Assembly: GCA_917880885.1 (NCBI GenBank)
Contig: OU862927.1
Location: 39,273,571 to 39,337,570, forward strand
Length of the DNA: 64,000 nucleotides
Reading direction: 5' to 3'
From: Limnephilus marmoratus
Taxonomy: Eukaryota; Arthropoda; Insecta; Trichoptera; Limnephilidae
How positions within the stretch are numbered: the stretch's first letter is position 1; every line of letters starts with the position of its first letter. Positions 8,401 to 16,500 of the stretch are shown one piece after another. Below the pieces are notes generated by a model. That model made no database searches and was not told where the DNA came from. It saw only the letters and a list, made by a program, of their open reading frames with translations. A program made the position numbers and the translations under genes.

Positions 8401-11215
8401 TGACTTATAAAAATAAAATTTTAAAGTCAAAAAAAATTTAAACTAATAAATTTTAATCAACGCACGCAATACATGTGTATTAGGTAAGTACCTACTAATT
8501 AGGCGGAATTTCAGTTTTATAACATTAAAAAACTCCCGCGCGATTTTGTCTCTAGCCATTGGTTTTACGAGCCGAATTCCCATGAAGTCTGCTACGATTT
8601 GCTCTAGCATCTTTTCGTACAGTAACAAGAATACCAACATCACAAAAAAATGACATTTGAAAATAATGTTTGAAAATGGACGGTCTCGTTTCACAGAATG
8701 AAAGCTAATTTTAATTTTACGTAATCGAAATTTAGAATGAAATATTTTCCACTTCCCCCAATGCAAATCGTTGTCTTTTGATGTAATTAAGGTGAATCAA
8801 AAGATATTTTCAAAAAAAAGTGCGTATTAACCATTTCCAACGATCCCCAAAGTTTACCAAAAAAACAATAATTTCAAGATTGAAAACTGAATCTTTAATT
8901 CTGGCAATTTTTAGCCCGATTAAACGTAATCTAACAAAGTTATTCACAAAAAACCATAAAAGGTCTACAAAACACGTCAAGCCGTGATCGTGAAACATGA
9001 ATATTTTATTTAAAACTAGCTGGGGTACCCGGCTTCGCTCAGGGAGTTAATATGAGATTAAACTGACGTTCAAGCCCACAACGGATCTTGCTTTATATTC
9101 CCCTACCAATGGGTAGCCCTACCCATACAAAAAAGGCTTCAAATGGTCCATAATGTTCCAGAACATTCCACAACGTTCAAGAGTGTTCTTTAATGTTCCA
9201 CAATGATCTGGAATGTTCCCGAACGTTCCAGACTATTCCCGAACATCCAGAATGTTCTGGAATGTTGTGGAATTCTCTCGAATACTCTCGTATGTTCTGA
9301 ACTGTTCTAGAAATTTCTAGAGGGCGAAACTTCCAGCCCTTGTATCTTCAAAAGCACGCCCTTCATGTAAAAACGGGAACCGTCGTCATGAGTGGGGGAT
9401 AGAGTGCTACCACACCATATAACTCCCTTTATCGTACCAGGACTCGTTTCTAAGTTTTTGCGGTGTGCACATTGTATACTTTATTTTATAATATATATTG
9501 ATGATTAGTTATTCCTATAATTCATTATCAGTTAGTTACCACTACTCCTCGTTCTGTGGCCCAAACTCTCGTCTACCGCCTCCACCTGCTTCCGGAAGTG
9601 GTACGCGTCTTTTAACCGTGACACGCATCTCTCGCATATATCTATGTTAAACTTCTCCTCTTCTTGAAAATGGTAAATCTGAAACATTATTAAAAGCAAA
9701 ATAGAAACGAGTGGAAAGCTGACAATTTTAATTATCAAGTAAGATTTTAGTTTAGGGGAGAATAAATACATAAAGAATAGGAAAAAGAAAACAGGGTAAA
9801 TATTCCACTAATCACCGCACATTTAAATTATTTGATTGAAATCCGAGGAAATTCATGTGAAACATACATAAATGAATTGATAATACAAAACAAGGTAATC
9901 AAAAACCTGTTTCACTACAAGCCCAGAACATCCTCAAAAACATTATACATGGAAACAAAACTATTAATATTAAGAAAACTGTATGAATACACTACATGTC
10001 TCCTTATTTACAAAATAAACAATAAACTCGTACACACAAACACAGAATTCATTAAAACGTCCCAAGTACACAAACCCTTTACACGATAACATACATTTAA
10101 ACACCATCCACACTAACTATGGTAAATAATCCATTAGTTACGAGGGGGGCAACTTATATAATTGCATCCCAAATGACATTAAAAACGAAAAAACGTTGGG
10201 TAAATTTAAAAAAAAATTATTAATGTTTATTCTTGATAAACAAAGTAATGACATAGAATGCGCTGTATTGTTATATTTAGTTTAGTTTAATGTGTTTAAT
10301 TATTTGTAATTAAATGAGTGAAAATGTAAATTTTTTTTACTGGAATAAAAAAAATTAAATTTAAAAAAACTATTAGTTACACTATATTTCAACTTAATTA
10401 CTATAAGCAAAAACTGATTATATTTGGTTAGATGGTAAGAGATGCATTCAAATTTCATTTTTTTCAAATTCATAATTTCCTGTTCAAAACAATTCCTTTG
10501 CCACCATTTCAATTATTTTTTCAACGGATCGACACGCATCAGTTTCGGTTCCATGCCAACTCGGAATCAAATCAACTCAACACCTCTTTGAAAAGTCGTT
10601 AAAGTTATGAAAAAAATAATTTTAAAATAGCCCTTCCCTAACCTAACGTAAGGGAACGTACCCATACTACGTGACCTGTTCAGGAGGGGGGTCTTCAAAA
10701 TACCACGCTTGGTACAAATGAGCGGCGGGTTGCTTAGGTTTTTGGTCAACGGGGGGGGGTTAAAAATTGCAAAAAGTTGGTCACGTAGTATGGGTACGTT
10801 CCCTAACCTATTTAACCATTTTTTTACCATCACTTTTAATGACTTTTATGAAGAGGTTCTGAGTTGTCAGGTCGATGATGCGCTTAGAATATAACGTAAC
10901 TAAAATTTGACGCAATTAGTCTTCTAATAAAACCGAAATTAACCCTATATCTAGCATCTTGTTAAACACATCCCATCTTTCTAAAAATTCTAATACATAA
11001 ATTTCACCTTCATATTAAAGCATTTCAGCAGCATTTTAGTATAGTTTTCTGTCTCCCCTTTGAACGTGTGATCTTCTTCCATGTTCTTTAGTTTTTCGCT
11101 TTCATTGTTGCATATTGCGCAAAGACCGGGCGAAGATTTCGTTTTGAAAATCTTCATTGGCTGGTTTATTGTAACAAATGGTAGTTTTTCCATAATATCT
11201 TTGGTAAATGCGTGT
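5264..11215 (-). CDS. ZF1: ZAD-C2H2 zinc-finger protein, 4 exons
   Basis: Predicted nuclear DNA-binding regulator of the insect ZAD-C2H2 class. The exons are 11215-11008, 9678-9540, 7560-6583 and 5454-5264. All junctions are AG/GT and phases match (0, 1, 1). About 504 residues are visible. The ZAD has its first Cys pair (LCAIC) in exon 1 and its second (ICERC) in exon 2, where ZAD proteins coordinate zinc and dimerise. A lysine-rich segment and an acidic linker follow, with IKTED (a psi-K-x-E sumoylation-type site), then eight C2H2 fingers, six in exon 3 and two in exon 4. It faces ZF2 head to head across about 2 kb. Exon 3 equals exons 3-5 of ZF2/ZF3 without their two introns. The start codon is uncertain: the frame stays open to 11215 and the first Met is at 11193. 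The C-terminus is minisatellite-derived. Confidence 0.85.
5525..5745 (-). mobile_element. SINE-G copy, degraded
   Basis: SINE-G has a tRNA-like head and a body with tgaatggtggtct, accagggcgat and tatcttccactctgga, ending in a tail with cccaactgctcccgtctgg. This copy keeps gaggaaggtggggaagtat, tttgaatggtggtcttccac and cagggcgattctt, but not the head. It lies in ZF1 intron 3. Confidence 0.55.
5797..6351. mobile_element. piggyBac-like MITE flanked by TTAA
   Basis: It starts TTAACCTTTTCCACTCCAA at 5797 and ends with the near-exact inverse cttggagtggaaagggttaa at 6351. TTAA at both ends is the piggyBac target site. There is no transposase frame. It lies in ZF1 intron 3. Confidence 0.65.
6583..7560 (-). 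CDS. ZF1 exon 3: basic/acidic linker and fingers 1-6
   Basis: 978 nt. The acceptor is tttatttcag just above 7560; the donor is CACACAG followed by gttggt at 6582. It begins STNTMMQ and has a lysine-rich run (about residues 20-85). Next come an acidic stretch with IKTEDADD and DEDESID-like clusters, and six C2H2 fingers starting FCPIC, FLCHLC, YSCSSC, FSCTMC, HVCAEC and FSCNVC. Confidence 0.9.
7640..8851. mobile_element. TIR element with ~160-bp arms and internal satellite
   Basis: The left arm from tttggggatcgttgg to about 7796 is the inverse of about 8695-8851. Shared blocks are gcattgggggaagtgg and gtgcgtattaacc. The centre holds the satellite at 8016-8396. It is non-coding and related to partial copies at 14294-14652 and 44880-44945. 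No target duplication is visible. It lies in ZF1 intron 2. Confidence 0.65.
8016..8396 (-). repeat. ~107-bp satellite, about 3.5 units
   Basis: The repeating unit contains cacaaaccatgttacacaaa, cctagcgtagccgctaaact, gaaaactgggatgttttt and gacgcgagtaggcgttataa. The same unit appears inverted at 41820-42095 and, shortened, at 44092-44400 and 1-60. Confidence 0.8.
9016..9501 (-). mobile_element. Non-autonomous Helitron carrying a heat-shock-element-like array
   Basis: On the minus strand it starts A|TCAATATATATTATAAA at 9501 and ends with a GC-rich hairpin region and CAGCTAG|T at 9016. Both fit Helitron 5'-TC, 3'-CTAG and A/T target rules. There are no TIRs, no duplication and no Rep/helicase frame, so it is non-autonomous. 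It sits about 40 bases downstream of the ZF1 exon-2 donor. It carries the 9152-9320 array. Confidence 0.65.
9152..9320. promoter_or_regulatory. 17 tandem 10-bp units in heat-shock-element phase
   Basis: Units read aatgttccag, aacattccac, aatgttcccg, aacgttccag and so on; one is 9 bp. Together they give alternating GAA and TTC with 2-bp spacing (nGAAnnTTCn), the arrangement bound by HSF trimers. Most units keep the TTC, and several consecutive ones keep perfect GAA/TTC alternation. Binding is inferred from the motif. Confidence 0.6.
9540..9678 (-). CDS. ZF1 exon 2: second half of the ZAD
   Basis: The acceptor is aatgtttcag, the donor AGTAGTG followed by gtaact. It encodes IYHFQEEEKF, the ICERC Cys pair and the helix VSRLKDAYHFRKQVE. 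This corresponds to ZF2 14842-14986 and ZF3 46091-46244. It starts in phase 0 and leaves one base. Confidence 0.85.
9825..10285 (+). mobile_element. LINE L-d fragment (carboxy-terminal region)
   Basis: It translates to KVIKNLFHYKPRTSS, YMETKLLILRKLYEY and, after stops, GGNLYNCIPNDIKNEKTLG. This resembles the end of the ORF2 of AT-rich non-LTR elements and the intact stretch at 57444-58073. Interrupted, so dead. It lies in ZF1 intron 1. Confidence 0.55.
10652..10803. mobile_element. PIF/Harbinger-like MITE with TAA duplication
   Basis: gggaacgtacccatactacg plus tgacc at the left is perfectly inverted at the right. TAA stands at both flanks (10649-10651 and 10804-10806). 152 bp, G-rich centre, non-coding. 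Confidence 0.75.
11008..11215 (-). CDS. ZF1 exon 1 (partial): first half of the ZAD
   Basis: It encodes HAFTKDIMEKLPF, the LCAIC Cys pair and NYTKMLLKCFNMK, then donor gtgaaa. FTKDI aligns with FTKDM of ZF3, so this exon has the same start phase as in ZF2/ZF3 and a coding exon upstream is likely. The acceptor at 11216 is the edge of a repeat shared with 26328-26512. Confidence 0.7.
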
Positions 11216-11400
11216 CTCCGATTAGGAATTAAGACTTGAGTTTTAATATTCCTAAACCTAACCCAAACACCAGCAGCATATTTGCAAATTTGTTCATTCG
11301 CCGAAATATTATTAAAAACACGGCCATATATTTTGACAGATACAAAATTTGTATTCTATATTATTTTTCTATGGCTTTAAAAAAAATAACAAAATGCTGT
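11216..11400. repeat. Repeat abutting ZF1, shared with 26328-26512
   Basis: cgattaggaattaagacttg, agttttaatattcctaaacc, a cagcagcat block and tattttgacagata...tttttctatgg all recur in order at 26328-26512. The shared part stops at the ZF1 exon. Confidence 0.55.
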
Positions 11401-11456
11401 AAGAGCTCGTTCACATTGAGCATATAAATATAAAAGATCATAGCACGCCACATATC

Positions 11457-11806
11457 GCTCTCCATACATTCCCTTCAGACCGTTCACACCTGAGCGCTTT
11501 ATGCGCACATCAACCACAGACAATTCACATCTTACGCCGTAACCGCTCCTGAGGCGATATGCCAACAGTTAAGCGCCCCCCACTCCTACGAAAACAGGAG
11601 AGGGGGTCATTTTAATTACGGAGCTGCCAAGAACGGTGGATGACAGATGTCAACTCCATAGATTCAGTACAAAAAATGCGCGCTCCGTGGCCGCTCGCTA
11701 ATTCAACTGACCCCCTCTCCTACCATAGGAAGAAATATTTTATCTGCGCCGTGTGAACGCCACGAAACATAAGCGCTCGCGGTTCAACAGATACCTGCTA
11801 GCGGTT
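11457..11806. mobile_element. Foldback MITE, copy 1
   Basis: About 350 bp, matching 22245-22592 throughout. Inside, ggagagggggtcattttaat plus tacggagctgcc is inverted relative to gctcgctaattcaactgacc plus ccctctcc, so it can form a long hairpin. It lies between the divergent ZF1 and ZF2 genes. Confidence 0.6.
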
Positions 11807-11839
11807 ATATTAGATGTCTGAACACCGCTTTAAGTTTAT

Positions 11840-12420
11840 TAGGTGGATATCAAATTGTGTATCATAAAACAAGCCACACACGCGACCACTAATAACCTTT
11901 ATCATTTGACGGGTTGAAAACCATACCGGTACATGTGACAACAATTAAAAAAATGAGTTTAAGTGCGAGAAGTTATAGTAAAGATGGTATTTTTCGTTGT
12001 GCCAAAAGGGTATGAACGAGAAAAAATCGCAACGCCATCTATTATTGGTTAGGTTAACTGACACTGTATGTAGTGTCATACAAAATAAAACACAAAATTG
12101 TCATTATCTCCTTTCTTCTGATTTGTTGCTTATACCAGTATGGTTTTCAACCCGTCATTTTAAGTCACAAAAAATAAATAATATTTGAGACGATATTTTG
12201 ACAAAATCTAAAATCGTTGGCCCGAAAATCTCACTTCGTGTATGTTTTGTACAGAAACTAAAAACCACCTGACAAATATGGCAAATTCTGATGGAGATGA
12301 AGATTTTTTTTAAAACATAATTGTGTCTATTTTCAATACACAGGTAACACGAATTAAAATGTCCATGCATTATTACTTAATAATTATCCTTATTTGAAAA
12401 TTTCTCGTAAATAAATGAGA
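11840..12420. repeat. Intergenic block with homology to 29797-30060
   Basis: atcaaattgtgtatcataaaac plus aagccacacacgcgaccac, and later aatacacaggtaacacgaat with a catgcattattac block, recur in the same order near 29803-30035. The centre (11900-12300) is present only here. Confidence 0.45.
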
Positions 12421-12429
12421 TACACCCAA

Positions 12430-12930
12430 GGTTCGTAAAAATGTAAAATGTATTTAAAACGTGGTTAGGTTATTAAGGAGGCAGAGCGTTGATTGGCTAG
12501 AAAGTCGTGACGTAACCTGAAGTCCATTTTCCACTAAGAAGTTTGAATTTACTACAATTCAAGTGGCGTCAAGCTGCTCTGAATGCATTTGCAAAAATGT
12601 ATTTATGATGTTTTGGTAATATTTAATTATTTGTAATTTATTGAAACTGGTGTTGAATAGTTGGGGAAAAATTCCATGAATATTTTCAGTGTTTCCTCTA
12701 CATTGAGGATGTAGAATCTAGGTTATTAGCGCCTTGTATATTGCTTTTGTAAATAAAATTGAAACAAGGATATTACAGGGATATTGTTGAGAATAATTTC
12801 ACTTTTGCGAGGTGGCGAGACATTTTACGTTCGTGTATGCGACATTTTTTTTGCATATTTTCATTTTGTATGAGTGAAACTTGTGCTCTACAAATGTGTA
12901 TCATAATTTTATAACTTATCTCTGCTTTTT
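12430..12930 (+). other. Upstream region of ZF2
   Basis: It holds no repeat or gene I recognise. Sequence from about 12940 onward is alignable with the region upstream of ZF3 from about 40410 (taagtttctatggataaaaattctgaca versus taaatttctatgggtgtaaattctgaca). Confidence 0.4.
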
Positions 12931-12933
12931 TGT

Positions 12934-12938
12934 ATGTC
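12934..12938 (+). CDS. Candidate ZF2 start micro-exon (ATG TC)
   Basis: ATGTC is followed by a consensus donor GTAAGT. Spliced to the exon at 13324 it gives ATG TCA TTC ACC, the right phase for the frame FTEGVKFEG. ZF3 has agATC before its donor-like GTAAAT and lacks the ATG. Speculative. Confidence 0.3.
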
Positions 12939-13156
12939 GTAAGTTTCTATGGATAAAAATTCTGACAGCTAGGTTCTTTTATTTACCTGGGGAATGGTTC
13001 ATTTATACCTATTACCTATGCATGTTTATATTTTATCTTGTAGACTTATTAGATTCTTATGGTCGAAAACCCGCTGTTAGTTTGAACAATAATAGTATTA
13101 CGCAAAATCCGCCACATTATTCTTTCCAGTGATTTCTTTCAGTAATTTTCAAGAAA

Positions 13157-13204
13157 ATGACCTCCGATTACACACATGAATATAAAATGTTAGAATTTCC
13201 CTAA
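13157..13204 (+). other. 15-codon ORF conserved upstream of ZF2 and ZF3
   Basis: ATG...TAA encoding MTSDYTHEYKMLEFP. The ZF3 counterpart at 40594-40641 encodes MKSHYSHEYKKLELP. Five of the base differences are silent third positions and both end TAA, which looks like coding constraint. Both follow a ttctttcag acceptor-like site. It could be an upstream ORF or an abandoned exon. Confidence 0.4.
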
Positions 13205-13323
13205 TTCGATATTTATTTCGGCTAAAGTTCGGTGTTTATTTTTGGGGTGTTATATTTATTTCGATTAATTCATATCGTGGATATTAATCGTTAACTCATT
13301 TAAAAAATTACTGTCTGTTTTAG

Positions 13324-13513
13324 ATTCACCGAAGGTGTGAAATTTGAAGGAGTGTTTATAAAACCAAAAGAAGTGGTTTTGCCTAAACTCTTCAGACGTT
13401 CTTGTGCCTTTTGCAAGAGTCCTTACAATTTAAGGAGAATTAACGGCGGTTTAAGTAAAGATGGTCAACGGGAAAACTGCACACAAATGTTGATGTCTTG
13501 TTTTTATATAAAG
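13324..13513 (+). CDS. ZF2 exon with first half of the ZAD
   Basis: Acceptor tctgttttag, donor AAAG followed by gtaatt. It encodes FTEGVKFEGVF, IKPKEVVLPKLF, the CAFC pair and NCTQMLMSCFYIK. It is 190 nt, as in ZF3. ZF2 has GTG where ZF3 has an in-frame ATG (KDM), so translation must start upstream here. Confidence 0.85.
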
Positions 13514-16500
13514 GTAATTATAATAATAGACAATGACATTACGAACTATAGACATGTTGTGGAGATCTCAAAAGTGACAAGTGAAAGGCACGCTAATTGT
13601 TATGCGTTCTTTCGATTTAGTGGTTTTATAGTTTGTATAATTTTTAAGATCTGAATTCAATTAAAGTACTTACGATTCAAAATAAGCCAAGGGCCCGCAG
13701 ATACTTTAATAGTACACAACTGCTAACCCTGTACAAATCACAAGTGCGCCCCACGGTTGAATTTGGCAGCCACCTCTGGTCCTCTGGAGCTCCAAAATAC
13801 CTGAAAAATACCCTGGACTCTGTGCATAAACGGGCGGTCCGTTTGATAAATTCTCCCATCTTAACAGACAGATTGCAATCTTTAGAGCGCAGGCGTCGGG
13901 TGGGAATGCTGTCCTTGTTCTACCGGTATTACAATGGAAGATGCTCCGAGGAACTAGCATCATTGATCCCTTCGGCACCGGTGCATAGTCGGGAAACACG
14001 CCAAACGCGTGCCCAACATTTGTACACGGTTGACATTTGTCACATGAGAACGGGTCGTTTCTTCAACTCGTTCTTGTGTTTAACAGCTCGGCTGTGGAAT
14101 GATTTGCCGGCCTCTGTGTTTCCTCCTTCCTACAACATGGGTCTCTTCAAGACCAATGTTCATTCCTTCCTCTCCTCAAAAAGACCCTCCACACAGCATC
14201 CCAGATGACATAGGCCCTGAGGGAAATTATTTTCCTCAGGGCCTCCTGTGTGGAGTTAATGTAAAAAATATATATATATTTATGGTAAATATTCGGAACA
14301 AACGTCAACGGTTATGTAACCGGATTGTGTATGTTATCTTTACTTAAAAAACAGCCTACGTTTTTGAATGGTTTGTTTGGCTACGCAGGGTTTGTGTAGC
14401 GAGCTTGTGTATATTATCTTAATTTTAAAAGTTTTATCAAAAAAAAGTGCGTATTAACCGTTGAAGTTTGTTCCGAACTGTAAACAGAGTGATTTGACAG
14501 TGTGAAAGCAAATTTTCAATTTACGTAAATAAAATTAAAAATGTAACATTTTCAACCTCCCCCAATGCAAATAGTTGTCTTTTATGGTAATTAAGAAGAA
14601 TCTAAAAGTTTTATCAAAAAAAAGTGCGTATTAACCGTTGACGTTTGTTCCGAACAATTACCATATTTATTAACATGACTTGCACTTTCTTTTAACGCTA
14701 CGTGGTATATGATCCACAATGGCTCGGTCTGTGGGACTGAATTGAATTTGCATTGAATGGACTGAATTGAATTAAATCCTGGGTGCCTTCAATTTTCTTT
14801 TTCATAATGTTTAAATAATAAAGTAGATATTTATTTGTCAGTTGATAGATCTACATTATGCCTGGCTGTGTGAAATGTGCGTGTCGCGACTGAGAGATGC
14901 CGTGGCATTCCGCACGCAAGTGGAGACAGCGGGAAACCTTGTCAGAGGGCAGATTCCCGCCAAAAACAAGTCTAAATGCGAATCTGGTAATGAAAATTCA
15001 TTCTTCAACCTTTAAAAATACTATGTTCCAAATTAACTTTGGAAAGGAACTAATAAATCTTGTATTTAGGTTGGGGCATAGGATAAAGTAGAACACAATG
15101 AATAATGCCTTTTATCTCGGTGCTTATTTCCAATATAAAACTGTGTTTATTAAATTCGAATGGATGCACATCTACAATGTCAGTTAAATGAGACGGAGCG
15201 CTGGGCTATTGAGCTAAATGGAACATTTGTTTCAATTCGAATTTATTTGGAAGGCATTTCTAGTTTTCTTCTTTATTCTATGGGTTGGGATCTATCAAAT
15301 CGACAATCAGTCCCATTTTCACATTTAAACGCTCTAAAGCCGAGTCCAAACGCTTGGCGAGCCTCGTCAAGTGTTCACAAGTCCCAACGTCTGGAGCGCA
15401 CGTTTGGCTTGGTTCCGTAGGCTTGCGAGATTTTGCCGCCGATCCCGTCGAGGTAGGATATTTTGGCCACAAGCAGCAAGCGCTCAGTGGAACTTCCGAA
15501 CTGGCGGCGAATGCACGCCGTTTTTGCTCCATGCGGTCTATCGATAATGTAACATTACGAGAAATATGTATGATGTATGAGGCGTGCCTAACTTATTAAA
15601 ATGTATAATAATATTATTTGTATAGTAATTTATTGCGACTGGATTTACAAAAGTCAAAGTAAATAAATTATATGTTATTGATGATTTATTATTTATTACA
15701 ATAAAAAAATGTATGATTTTTGTTAGAATAACTTTTTTTTATAATACAAGACAATGTTATATAAGACAAGTGATCCTCGTATGATCCTGATGACGTACAT
15801 CTATAGGATTTAGCCTGTGAGAGAATGTCGCCACTTTGTGCGGGTGAATTTTTCTGTGTCTTGTTCTTTTTTATTAGTATTATCTTCTTCAATGATATAA
15901 AAAATATGTTTTCCTCTTGTCTTTTGTTTTACGTTAAAATAAAAATAGATTAATGCAAACATAATGTAGCCTAAGTAGATGTCTGCCACGCTTGGATGCT
16001 CCGAATGTATTGGCACGCTCGCAAGTGTGGGGAAGCCAGCTATTCGCTTGCCAGAGCTTGCATGAACTTGCGACAAGCCGTTTGTCGCAAGCATGTAGGT
16101 GCCCCTTATTAGACGGTGACTTTGCACCCTTTTCAGCTTTTGATCTAATTCTAATAAACTGTCAGTTATTATTATTATAGTTAAATCCACATTTCACTTT
16201 TTTTTAAATTAGCTCTACACAGGATAATTTCCCTCAGGGCCTATGTCATCTTAAAGCATGCTGTGAGGAGGGTCTTTATAAGGAAGGGAAGGAAAAAGAT
16301 ATGAGGGGTGGGTAAGAATCTGGCAGTCGGTGTGTCCAGGAGTGACAGACGTATGAATCCATCCCTAAAACTGCGGTGCAAGGCGATGGGTCGAGAGTCC
16401 GGCTTGAAATTAAAAATAAAAATAGAAACATTCCAAATAACCAGGTTTTCAAATATTGTCAGGTTAAGAATAACCTGACAATATTTGAAAACCTCCTACT

